From an uncultured Dorea sp. (GTDB lineage: Bacteria; Bacillota; Clostridia; Lachnospirales; Lachnospiraceae), in assembly GCA_947652615.1 (NCBI GenBank), contig CANTDX010000039.1, forward strand, positions 1 to 35,934: a stretch of 35,934 bases of DNA. Direction: 5' to 3'. Both the position numbers and the translations under genes were made by a program. Below are positions 7,618 to 15,630 of this stretch, one piece after another (position 1 is the first letter of the stretch; each line of letters begins with the position of its first letter). The notes under the pieces were generated by a model, which was not told the DNA's origin, searched no databases, and saw only the letters and a program-made list of their open reading frames with translations.

Positions 7618-10002
7618 TTAATCGCTCACCAATTCCTTCACAGATATCCGGTTGATCGTCCTGACGACCACATACGTTCCCAGGAATATGCAGGACGGAA
7701 GCAGAATACCCGCAGCGGCCGCTTCTGCCGGAGAACTTGCGAAGGGGAATTGCGTAAGCCCGAACTGCTTGGCATAAGGGCTTAAGAGATCTGGCATGAG
7801 GAATGTTCCAACCGCAAGTCCCAGTATGTTTCCTGCGGCTGCAGACAGGCAGTTCCTCCACAGATAGATCTTCAAGATCTGCCGGGATGTCATCCCTACA
7901 GCTTTCAACAACCCGATGATCTTATGATCCTGCCTGACCAGCAGGAATGTAAGATTCGTTGTGACAAGAACCAGGATGATCAGCAGGACCGCTAAGACGG
8001 TCAAAACAGCGGGCGCCAGGATTCCGGTGATATTCTCTCCGTTTGATTTAGAGGCAATAAACGAAAACTTTCCGTTATACTTATCATTTAGTTCTTCGGC
8101 ATAATCCCATTTGTCCGAGCTGTCGGAGAGCACAAGCATATAGTCTCCAAAACCATTGTCCATTGCTTTTACCCGGTCCAGATCATCTGTGACCATCCGT
8201 ATGATCTCCCCGTGATTGGATAGTGTCTGGAAGATACCGGTGATTGTATAGATCTTTCGGTCTTCCCCTGTGAACAAGTCCATTGTATTGCCGATTTCCA
8301 GATCATATTTCTCTGCTAGGGCAAGTCCGATGCTGATCTCATCTTCTTTCTGGGGACGTGCACCATATAAGGATTTATCCTTGATATTTTGATTCCAGGG
8401 CAGTTGGTAGATCTCTGCCGTCATGTTCTGCCAGTTTCCGCCTTCGCGGGATTGATACTTGGGATGTATTTTATTGACTCCGTAGGTGTAATCGATTCTG
8501 GGGTCTTGCTCCAGTTCATCGATGATCGAGCTTACAGGCGTATCTTCTAATGCGGTGACATAGATATCTGTTTGGATGAAGCCCCAGGTTTCCGGTTCTT
8601 TGTCAATATTTTCAACGGCATTCAGACATCCGAAGCAGACGGTGGCCAGACAGCCGAAGATCAGCGATACACCGGCGATATACAGGCAGCGCAGCTTGTT
8701 ATTTCGTATTCCTCTGAGGGCATAATATCGTTCGAAGGAGCTTTGGCCCTCATAACAGGAGCATTGTCGTACTCGCTGGATTTTTTCTGATGCTTTCCAT
8801 GCGCAGCTTTTAATAGCGTGGGAGGCATTCAACCGCTGTACTTTGAATACAGAACAGAAGCATAATATCAGGATTATTGCTGCTGCAAGGAGACATACCA
8901 GAAGAGAGTAGTGTCTGATCCCTGCAAAGGAAACCTGATAGATTCCCATATCTTTCAGTATCTTCGTTAAGATCTGCCGATTCATCCATCCGCCAAGAAT
9001 ACTGCCAAGAACTGCTCCTGCGGATCCGATCATTCCGTAGGTGATCAGATATGCGCCTACGATCTGTCCCCCGGTCATACCCAGAGATTTGTAGATTCCA
9101 ATGTTTCTGATATCTTCATCCATATCATTTTTTATCAGGAACAGAGCCAGCCAGGTGACGGTGACAGCCAGAATGACACTTACAAGGCACAATAATCCGC
9201 CTGCCATCTGGTAGACAGAGGTATATCCGCTTTTGATCTGTTCGTATGTATAGAGCGTATTGCCAAGCGGCATTTGAAAATATTCTTCCGTTTCGCGGAT
9301 GAATCTTCTCTCGGTCTGTCTGCTGTATTGATCGAACCTGATTTCCAGATAACTTGCCGCCTGGTTCATGGCAGCCGGGTAATCTGCGAGCCTCCCTGGT
9401 CCGCACCACATCCGGTACACGTTCGTACTGCTTCCGCCAAAGACGGGATCGGTGACTATTTTTACGACTTTTACCTTCACAGATGTATCAGCGAACCGGA
9501 GAGAGAGCGTATCGCCCACCTTCAGACGCAGAATATTTGCTGTCTTAGCGGTGACCCAGACTTCGTCTTTTGCCGGCATCTGTGATTCCAGAGAGGTATT
9601 TGACTTGGAACCGTCCAGGATTACGGGAGAGAGCATCTGTCCGGTCTGATCTTCGGTATTTGGAAGCTCTAATAAGATACCGTTACTGAGCTTCGTGCCA
9701 TCCTTCTCAATATAGTCGATCGTTCTGGTGTTCTCTGTAATCTGGTAATCGAACTTTTCAGGAGAATCCTCAAGATATTGCCTTACAATATCGGGTGACA
9801 CCGCCGTCTTACTCCACAGGCAGCAAAGCTGCGGCCCGTTCATCTCTTCGTAGGCCCTGTCGAATATAGTATCTAATTCGGTCAGGATGATGGCTGCGTT
9901 GACCATTAAAGCAGCCATGAACATAATACAGACGCCTAGCAGCAGATTCGGGACTTTTCTTCTTTTGACCTTTGCAAGGCCGCACATCAGAATTGCTTTC
10001 AT
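7618..10002 (-). CDS. ABC transporter permease, FtsX/MacB type with two FtsX domains
   Basis: A 794-aa permease. An N-terminal transmembrane helix (about 18-40) is followed by a large extracellular domain, three helices carrying the first FtsX domain (from about 265), another helix near 440, a second extracellular domain, and a C-terminal FtsX domain whose last three helices end in NRISVKELVSD. Such proteins work with a LolD/MacB-like ATPase in export of, or defence against, peptides and lipids. The start is the ATG one base after the stop of the ATPase gene, with GAGGGGG upstream; an in-frame ATG 72 bases earlier lies inside the ATPase gene. No sensor or regulator gene adjoins this pair. Confidence 0.9.
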   Translation of the reverse strand: MKAILMCGLAKVKRRKVPNLLLGVCIMFMAALMVNAAIILTELDTIFDRAYEEMNGPQLCCLWSKTAVSPDIVRQYLEDSPEKFDYQITENTRTIDYIEKDGTKLSNGILLELPNTEDQTGQMLSPVILDGSKSNTSLESQMPAKDEVWVTAKTANILRLKVGDTLSLRFADTSVKVKVVKIVTDPVFGGSSTNVYRMWCGPGRLADYPAAMNQAASYLEIRFDQYSRQTERRFIRETEEYFQMPLGNTLYTYEQIKSGYTSVYQMAGGLLCLVSVILAVTVTWLALFLIKNDMDEDIRNIGIYKSLGMTGGQIVGAYLITYGMIGSAGAVLGSILGGWMNRQILTKILKDMGIYQVSFAGIRHYSLLVCLLAAAIILILCFCSVFKVQRLNASHAIKSCAWKASEKIQRVRQCSCYEGQSSFERYYALRGIRNNKLRCLYIAGVSLIFGCLATVCFGCLNAVENIDKEPETWGFIQTDIYVTALEDTPVSSIIDELEQDPRIDYTYGVNKIHPKYQSREGGNWQNMTAEIYQLPWNQNIKDKSLYGARPQKEDEISIGLALAEKYDLEIGNTMDLFTGEDRKIYTITGIFQTLSNHGEIIRMVTDDLDRVKAMDNGFGDYMLVLSDSSDKWDYAEELNDKYNGKFSFIASKSNGENITGILAPAVLTVLAVLLIILVLVTTNLTFLLVRQDHKIIGLLKAVGMTSRQILKIYLWRNCLSAAAGNILGLAVGTFLMPDLLSPYAKQFGLTQFPFASSPAEAAAAGILLPSCIFLGTYVVVRTINRISVKELVSD

Positions 10003-10003
10003 A

Positions 10004-10843
10004 TCACCACCCCCTCTTCTGCAGAAAATGTGTGAGTTCGGATTCTCTCTCGTCATATAGCTCACGGCCGGCATCGCCAGATATTGCCTCTGGGAATCTC
10101 AGCTCTCCCGCGATGTGTCCGTCTTCGATATAGACCACTCTCTGCCCTCTGACTGCGACCTTCCTGTCATGAGTGACCAGGACGATGGTCTGTCCGCTCT
10201 GGTTCAGTTCATTCAGCAGTTCCAGGACGAGTTCTGTCTGCGCGGAATTCAGGCTTCCGGTCGGTTCATCGCACAGCAGAAGCGGCGGCTTATTGACGAC
10301 AGAGCGCAGGATAGCCGCCCGTTGCTGCTGCCCGCCCGAGAGCTGCGAAGGATACTTGCCGGTATGTTCTTTCAGACCGAACTGGCTGCATAGATGGAAG
10401 ATGATCTCCTTCCTGCAGCTTGGAAGGTTCCGGGCTTTGCCCTCTGGATAGCGTGCAAGCATCATTGGCAGCAGGATATTCTCATAGACCGTAAGATCCG
10501 GGATCAGACATTGCTGTTGGAAAACGATTCCTATATTGGTTCGCCGGAACATCGTCTTTGCTTTCTCGTTCATGCGGCTGAAATCCGAGGTATGGTTTCC
10601 AGTGTGTCCTGTGATGCGCGCCGTAGGCGGGGAAGGCAGGGTGTATGTTATTGTGCCTGCGTCAGACTCGTCAATGCCTGCGATCAGGTGCAGAAGACTT
10701 GTCTTCCCGGAACCGGATGCTCCCATGATCACGACAAATTCACCCCTGTCGACAATGAGATTTACATTGTCAACAACTTTGTATTTTGCCGTCCCTTCAT
10801 GATATGTTTTGGTAAGATTTTGGATTTCTAATAGTTTTTCCAT
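10004..10843 (-). CDS. ABC transporter ATP-binding protein (MacB/LolD-like)
   Basis: A 279-aa ATPase partner of the downstream permease. Walker A is GASGSGKTS (41-49), the Q-loop glutamine lies in IVFQQQ (107-111), the signature is LSGGQQQR (168-175), Walker B is LLLCDEP (188-194) and the switch histidine is H225. Two things are unusual. There is an extra Pro/Thr/His-rich segment (about 68-90) between Walker A and the Q-loop, and a charged C-terminal extension after about 245 makes it longer than the usual 225-250 aa. The start was chosen at MEKLLEIQNL because GGAAAGG lies upstream; an in-frame ATG 126 bases earlier lies upstream of the likely promoter. Confidence 0.92.
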   Translation of the reverse strand: MEKLLEIQNLTKTYHEGTAKYKVVDNVNLIVDRGEFVVIMGASGSGKTSLLHLIAGIDESDAGTITYTLPSPPTARITGHTGNHTSDFSRMNEKAKTMFRRTNIGIVFQQQCLIPDLTVYENILLPMMLARYPEGKARNLPSCRKEIIFHLCSQFGLKEHTGKYPSQLSGGQQQRAAILRSVVNKPPLLLCDEPTGSLNSAQTELVLELLNELNQSGQTIVLVTHDRKVAVRGQRVVYIEDGHIAGELRFPEAISGDAGRELYDERESELTHFLQKRGW

Positions 10844-10879
10844 CGCTGTAGCCTTTCCTTTCATCGATTTGTTACGAAA

Positions 10880-10908
10880 ACTATAGGGGATTTGGGGTGA
10901 CGGTTCAA
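10880..10908 (-). promoter_or_regulatory. Sigma-A-type promoter for the ABC exporter operon
   Basis: On the minus strand, TTGAAC (10903-10908) and TATAGT (10880-10885) are separated by exactly 17 bp, about 37 bases upstream of the ATPase start. An inverted repeat, CCTGATTTT/AAAATCAGG (10946-10954 and 10968-10976), lies about 40 bases upstream of the -35 and could be an operator. Confidence 0.65.
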
Positions 10909-11131
10909 CCCCCAGACGGGAGAATGACTCTCCGATTTGGAGAATCCTGATTTTCTTTTTTCTGAGCAAAATCAGGCCAGGAACAAAACCTTGGTAAAAT
11001 TTCTCGGGTTCTGCAGCTTCGAAGGGCTGTTCTGGTATCTTATCATTATAAGAATTGATAAGTCAGATTTTTTCTGTTATCATGAGTATTAACTTATTGT
11101 AACAGGCCGAAAGAAGGAATCAGGTGATCAG

Positions 11132-11822
11132 ATGGTGGATTTGAAGCGGGCGGCATATCAGAAGATGCTTGCCTGGAAAGGGCGTTCCGGGCGTAAAACA
11201 TTAGAAGTATCCGGTGCAAGACAAGTAGGGAAGACTTATCTTGTAAATAAATTCGCAGATGAGCGTTCCGGAAGGGAAGAAGATTATCAGGAGATTTCTG
11301 CTTTGTATCAGACATATCGACAGATTGGCGGATATCCATCGGTGGTTCTTCGGTATTTATCAGGAGCTTCTATGAAGGAATGTCAGGAAGAACTGCAGGA
11401 GATTATTCGGCTGTTTACCAATGAAATAGACCAGGTGTTATTTCATGGATATCGGTCTTACCGCCTTTTTCCTGAAACAGATCGGATGCAGGGACTCGGA
11501 CATAGATGGGATTGTTAATGAGAATTTCGTTTATCTGGACTTAAAACGTAGAAGCGGCTTTGCGGGAGAGCTTGCTCTTGAGATGCCTGCTTTTGCTACT
11601 TGGGGAAGGGGAGAATTAGACTTCTATACAAAATCTTTGGATTCAGGAAAAACGTACGTGATCGAGGTGGAAGCGGGAAAGAACCGTGCAAAAACGGCGA
11701 TGGAAGTGCTGGAAAAGGGAAAGGCGGATTATTTGCTGCTGGCAAAGGGCAATACGCACGGCGGTGCGGCAGACAAGGTCTATACGATTCCTGTCTATGG
11801 AATTTCCAAATTCAAGTTTTAA
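11132..11822 (+). pseudogene. AAA+ ATPase with DUF4143 domain, internally deleted and frameshifted
   Basis: The N-terminal piece carries Walker A (SGARQVGKTYL), but the rest of the ATPase core, including Walker B, is missing. The sequence jumps to YRQIGGYPSVVLRYL and EEIIRLFTNEI-like features that belong to the middle of these proteins. The frame then changes near 11440, and the DUF4143 C-terminus continues in another frame (MDIGLTAFFLKQ, NENFVYLDL, ending in IPVYGISKFKF). Intact members are about 400-450 aa; only about 230 residues remain. At least two deletions and one frame change make activity very unlikely. The family often behaves as a mobile or addiction-like accessory gene. Confidence 0.8.
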
Positions 11823-11830
11823 GATAAAGA

Positions 11831-11875
11831 AAGCAGTTGCTTTGCGGGAAGATCCGTATAGTAACTGCTTTTGTT
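11831..11875 (+). terminator. Terminator after the AAA/DUF4143 pseudogene
   Basis: AAGCAGTT (11831-11838) pairs with AACTGCTT (11863-11870), followed by TTGTTAAT. The long loop can fold further. It follows the pseudogene stop by 8 bases. Confidence 0.5.
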
Positions 11876-11943
11876 AATATTGCGTGATCATTCTTGCTCT
11901 TTGGCACGTTATCTATTATAGGGGACGCCCTAATCTAATCCAA

Positions 11944-11959
11944 GTGTATGAACATACAC
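11944..11959. promoter_or_regulatory. Palindrome upstream of the ECF sigma gene
   Basis: GTGTATGAACATACAC is an inverted repeat of two 7-base arms around AA, ending just before the TAGGAGGA ribosome site of the sigma gene. It could be a repressor operator or an RNA hairpin that limits ribosome access. A TATTAT sequence at 11914-11919 is a possible -10. Confidence 0.4.
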
Positions 11960-11975
11960 GTTAGGAGGATCTGTT

Positions 11976-12488
11976 TTGACACGTGAAAATGAACTATTGC
12001 ACCAGATAAAGAAAGGCGACACTTCCTGCTGGGAAGAACTTGTGTCGCTCTATTACGAGGATATCTTGCGGTACTGCATCTATCATTCGCCGGATTTGGA
12101 GACGGCAGAGGATGCGGTGCAGGAGACATTTCTGAAAGTGATCCGGCATTTCCCAAAGTATCAGGACCGGGGTAAATTCCGCGGATTCTTGTATAAGGTG
12201 GCGGCCAATACCTGTACGGACCAGTGGAGGCGGAAGCGGGAGGTGCAGTTACCGGAGGATATGGAGTTTATGGAAATGGGATATGCAAGCTCGGAAGCGC
12301 AGGTGAATTTCCAGTATATGGTGCGAAATCTCCCGGAAGAGTTGAGGGAGATCGTGTATCTGAAGTTTGCACAGGAATTGACATTCCGGGAGATCGCCAT
12401 GGCCGTGGGGCTTCCGGTAAGGACCGTGCAGTCCAGGCTTCGAAGGGCATTGAAGCTGATAAGATGTGAGATGGAAGGAGAGGTGTAG
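11976..12488 (+). CDS. ECF-type RNA polymerase sigma factor
   Basis: A 170-aa extracytoplasmic-function sigma factor. Region 2 (about 25-95) includes ETAEDAVQETFLKVIRHF and FRGFLYKVAANTCTDQWRR. Region 4 (about 115-165) includes LPEELREIVYLKFAQELTFREIA and VRTVQSRLRRALKLI. It starts at TTG with TAGGAGGA 6 bases upstream; no in-frame ATG fits the N-terminal pattern. The stop is two bases before the next gene, a membrane protein, and an ABC transporter follows. The layout suggests a sigma factor held or tuned by its membrane partner that drives the transporter, possibly in response to envelope stress. The signal and target promoter are not visible. Confidence 0.93.
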   Translation: MTRENELLHQIKKGDTSCWEELVSLYYEDILRYCIYHSPDLETAEDAVQETFLKVIRHFPKYQDRGKFRGFLYKVAANTCTDQWRRKREVQLPEDMEFMEMGYASSEAQVNFQYMVRNLPEELREIVYLKFAQELTFREIAMAVGLPVRTVQSRLRRALKLIRCEMEGEV

Positions 12489-12490
12489 GG

Positions 12491-13324
12491 ATGGATCGAA
12501 AGCAGTATGAAGAGCTTAGAAATGCATTGAAGATTGATGTGAAGGTATGCAGGGAAATGGAAGATACGGGCGTTGTCGCTAGAAGAATGCGGGCTCAAAG
12601 AGAAAGGGTATTGCAATCTGTCCGGGATCTTCCGGCAGTACAGATGCCAAAGAGGAGAATAGGGTTCTTTGAATTTATGTTCCGGCAGATTCCGTTTATG
12701 GGAAGAGATCTGTGGATGTCACAGGGATCTGCGGCTCTTGTGGTGTTTGGCGTATTGTACCTGTCTCTGTGCGGTGACCTTGCGTATCTTAGTATTCGTC
12801 ATATTCCGCTGATGCTGGGAATCCTGGCAATCATGCTGGTCATGACGTCAATTCCGTTGCTGTTAAGACCGTACCGGTATCAGATGCACGAGATTGAGCT
12901 GGCATCAAGACAGTCCCTTTGGAAACTTCTGACAGCAGAATTGATCCTGTTGATGACAGAAGATCTGGTTGTCTTTGGATTCAGTGCAGGGATCGCGACA
13001 GGGATAGCGGGATTATCGGCGGTGAAGGCGGCCATGTATTTCCTTCTGCCTCTCTTTCTGGCAGGTACGGGATGTGCACAGCTCATAAGGCGGACCGGCG
13101 GATGGGAAGAGGTATCTCAGAGGATCGGTCTTTGTGAGGGATATTGCGGGCTTCTGGCGATGGTATTATTGATATTATACCGGACGAAGCCGGTAGTTTA
13201 TGGCGAGACCGGTGTGTGGGTGATCTGCACAGTCATTGTCTTTCCGCTATTTGTCCTGTCCGTTGGCACATGGCTTAAGGACAGTACAGAGGTGGGGGAG
13301 AGGACAGGTATGGTCGACGCCTAA
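12491..13324 (+). CDS. Membrane protein of unknown function, possible anti-sigma partner
   Basis: A 277-aa protein that I cannot assign to a named family. About 75 N-terminal residues are cytosolic and charged (LRNALKIDVKVCREMEDTGVVARRMRAQRER). About six hydrophobic segments follow, roughly at 83-102, 106-124, 149-170, 173-195, 217-232 and 240-262. It begins two bases after the ECF sigma stop, so the two are almost certainly co-translated. A cytosolic N-terminus plus membrane segments next to an ECF sigma gene is the usual layout of an anti-sigma factor, although no HxxxCxxC zinc motif is present. It could instead be an extra subunit of the ABC transporter encoded downstream. Confidence 0.75.
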   Translation: MDRKQYEELRNALKIDVKVCREMEDTGVVARRMRAQRERVLQSVRDLPAVQMPKRRIGFFEFMFRQIPFMGRDLWMSQGSAALVVFGVLYLSLCGDLAYLSIRHIPLMLGILAIMLVMTSIPLLLRPYRYQMHEIELASRQSLWKLLTAELILLMTEDLVVFGFSAGIATGIAGLSAVKAAMYFLLPLFLAGTGCAQLIRRTGGWEEVSQRIGLCEGYCGLLAMVLLILYRTKPVVYGETGVWVICTVIVFPLFVLSVGTWLKDSTEVGERTGMVDA

Positions 13325-13404
13325 GTGAGTCAAATGTGCATGCAAGCATGCCTGCTTGGCTCGTTGCTTGCGGAAATAAGAATCATAGATGTATGGAGGA
13401 TATC

Positions 13405-14286
13405 ATGGAATTAGAAGTATGTGGAATCACCAAGCAGTATAAGGATAAATGTGCGGTAGATGATGTCTCTTTGAAGCTTACCCCCGGTGTCTGGGGACTT
13501 CTGGGGGCAAATGGGGCAGGCAAGACGACCCTGATGCGTATCATAGCCGGAATCATGCGCCCTACGGCGGGGTGCGTCAAATACGACGGGATCGAGATCG
13601 ACCGATTGAAGGAGGAGTATCGGGATATATTCGGGTATCTGCCTCAGGAATTCGGATTCTATCCGGGTTTCTGCGTCCAGGATTATCTGGAATATATTGC
13701 GGCGCTGAAGGGACTTACGAGGGCGGAGACGAAGAAGAGGATCAGTGCGCTCTTAAAGCGAGTATCGTTAAGTGAAGTGAGGCATAAGAAGATCTCGAAG
13801 CTCTCCGGAGGCATGAAGCGGCGGGTGGGGATCGCACAGGCATTGCTCAATGACCCGGAGGTTCTGGTGCTGGATGAGCCTACAAGCGGGCTGGATCCGG
13901 GGGAGCGGGTGAAGTTCCGAAATCTCTTGTCTGAATTCGCCCATGACAGGATCGTGCTGATCTCTACCCATATCGTTTCGGATATCGAGTATATCGCTAC
14001 CTGCAATGCCGTGATGAAGAAGGGGAAGATCATTGCCACCGGGAAGACGGAAGAGTTGGTCCGGATGGTGGAAGGCAAGGTCTGGTCGGCGGATATTGAC
14101 GGGAGAGAGCTTGCAGTCTACGAGCATCAGCTCCTTATGGTAAATGTATATAATGAAGGAAACGGAGATGTGAAGGTACGTTACCTGTCGGATAAGCCGG
14201 TCATTCCCGGATCCAGGAAAGAGGAGCCGCGGATGGAAGACCTGTATCTGTGGATGTTCCCGGAGAGTGCGCGGTCAGATATGTGA
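13405..14286 (+). CDS. ABC transporter ATP-binding protein (ABC-2 type)
   Basis: A 293-aa ATPase with Walker A GANGAGKTT (34-42), Q-loop YLPQEFG (about 78-84), signature LSGGMKRR (133-140), Walker B VLVLDEP (153-159) and switch histidine H189. The motif GLDPGERV and the C-terminal extension after about 215 are typical of the CcmA/DrrA-like exporters that pair with ABC-2 permeases. The start is set at MELEVCG, with TATGGAGGA upstream; 23 further codons are open but have no good ribosome site and overlap a GCATGC-rich inverted repeat at 13338-13353. The permease follows after 15 bases. It is part of the ECF-sigma operon. Confidence 0.92.
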   Translation: MELEVCGITKQYKDKCAVDDVSLKLTPGVWGLLGANGAGKTTLMRIIAGIMRPTAGCVKYDGIEIDRLKEEYRDIFGYLPQEFGFYPGFCVQDYLEYIAALKGLTRAETKKRISALLKRVSLSEVRHKKISKLSGGMKRRVGIAQALLNDPEVLVLDEPTSGLDPGERVKFRNLLSEFAHDRIVLISTHIVSDIEYIATCNAVMKKGKIIATGKTEELVRMVEGKVWSADIDGRELAVYEHQLLMVNVYNEGNGDVKVRYLSDKPVIPGSRKEEPRMEDLYLWMFPESARSDM

Positions 14287-14301
14287 AGAAAGGAATTATA
14301 G

Positions 14302-15537
14302 ATGAGAAGATTATTGAATTTGGAGTTAAAAAGAGTAGTTTCAGCCAGGTCTACCTGGATATTATTGGTATTTTTGATCCTGGTATCGGCGGTGATGGCG
14401 TATTTCCCCATATCATTTGAGAATACTTACCAGGTAGACGAGCAGGGAAATGCCCGTGAATTAACCGGAAAAGAAGCGATCAGTTACCAGAAGGAGCTGG
14501 AGAAGGAGATAAGCGGAGAGGTTACGGAGGAGAAGATTCGGAAGGCAATCCTGGCATTCCAGGAATGTTACCGGGAGTACGGCGCGATATTTCCGCCAGA
14601 TGTACCGACAGAAGTGTATGCCGATAAGATCCTGCCGGTCTATCCAATCCTGGATATCGCAGCAGATATGCTGGCTCCAGAGGATATTGCGATATACAAT
14701 ATGACGGATGCGGATATCGCACCGGAGGATGCCCCAAGGCTCTATGAAGAGTATCGGGCGCGGATGGCATCCAAGGGCAAGAGCGAGGCGGAACAGGAGA
14801 AGATCCGGGAGCTTATTCAGGCTGTGAAGACGCCGTTTACCTATGAACCAGGATTCGCTATGGCGTCCCTTGAGTACCTGGCGCTGTATCTATTGCTGAT
14901 GCTTCTGGTGTTCGTGGTGATCTTTGCGCCGATATTTTCTGCGGAATATCAGACCGGGGCGGACAGTATCCTTCGCTGTACCAAGTACGGAAGGGTACAT
15001 CTGGCAGCCGCGAAGATCGTGACCGCGGTGCTGATATTTGGCGTGACCTTCCTGGTTGGAACAGGAGTATTTTTAGCGGTCACGAATCTGATGTTCGGCA
15101 CGGACGGGCTTAAGACGTCGGTGCAGATGCTATGGACGGCATTCGTGATACCGGCTCTTAATGTAGGGCAGATGCAGATGGCCGTGACCGCGGGAGGTTT
15201 CCTGTCGATCCTTGCTATGGTAAGCTGTACATTGTTCTTATCGGCAAGATGCAAGAATGTTCAGGATACGCTGAAGATCGCACTGCTTCTGAGTATCCTG
15301 CCGATGATCCTATATATGATATCGTCTGCGGATTGGGCGAATCTGATCCGGTGTGTGCTGCCTGCCGGCGGGATCGGGCTTATGAATTCCTTCCTGTATG
15401 ATGTGTTAGGAACAGAGTTTGTGCGTATCGGACCTGCGGTGATCTGGAGCCCGTATTTCATAATCGGGGCGGCGGCAGTTGAGATTCCGCTGTTTCTGGG
15501 GCTGACGGTGAGGGCGTATTGCAGGAGAGAGAGCTAG
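14302..15537 (+). CDS. ABC-2 type transporter permease
   Basis: A 411-aa permease. One N-terminal transmembrane helix (about 17-37) is followed by a long extracytoplasmic domain to about residue 190, then five or six helices between 193 and 405. This is the usual ABC-2 layout with a large first loop. Ribosome site GAAAGGA lies 8 bases upstream of the ATG. With the preceding ATPase it forms a complete exporter, or a transporter that extrudes an antimicrobial or lipid; the substrate is unknown. The operon is headed by an ECF sigma factor, so expression is likely stress-responsive. No terminator was found right after it. Confidence 0.9.
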   Translation: MRRLLNLELKRVVSARSTWILLVFLILVSAVMAYFPISFENTYQVDEQGNARELTGKEAISYQKELEKEISGEVTEEKIRKAILAFQECYREYGAIFPPDVPTEVYADKILPVYPILDIAADMLAPEDIAIYNMTDADIAPEDAPRLYEEYRARMASKGKSEAEQEKIRELIQAVKTPFTYEPGFAMASLEYLALYLLLMLLVFVVIFAPIFSAEYQTGADSILRCTKYGRVHLAAAKIVTAVLIFGVTFLVGTGVFLAVTNLMFGTDGLKTSVQMLWTAFVIPALNVGQMQMAVTAGGFLSILAMVSCTLFLSARCKNVQDTLKIALLLSILPMILYMISSADWANLIRCVLPAGGIGLMNSFLYDVLGTEFVRIGPAVIWSPYFIIGAAAVEIPLFLGLTVRAYCRRES

Positions 15538-15578
15538 TACAGCGTTGCATATTTATTCCCCATTTTATTACTCGTCTA

Positions 15579-15587
15579 TGCTATAAT
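15579..15587 (+). promoter_or_regulatory. Extended -10 promoter
   Basis: TGCTATAAT at 15579-15587 is an extended -10 element (TGN before TATAAT). It lies 44 bases upstream of the AlbA-like gene start and has no good -35. Confidence 0.5.
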
Positions 15588-15630
15588 GAAAGAGATAATA
15601 AATATAAATCATATGATCAGGAGGGGCAAT

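Noticed and set aside
6905..7861. 318-codon minus-strand frame opposite the MATE gene
   Set aside because: It is the antisense of a clear MATE gene; its product is rich in Arg/His/Cys with no domain, as expected of a shadow frame.
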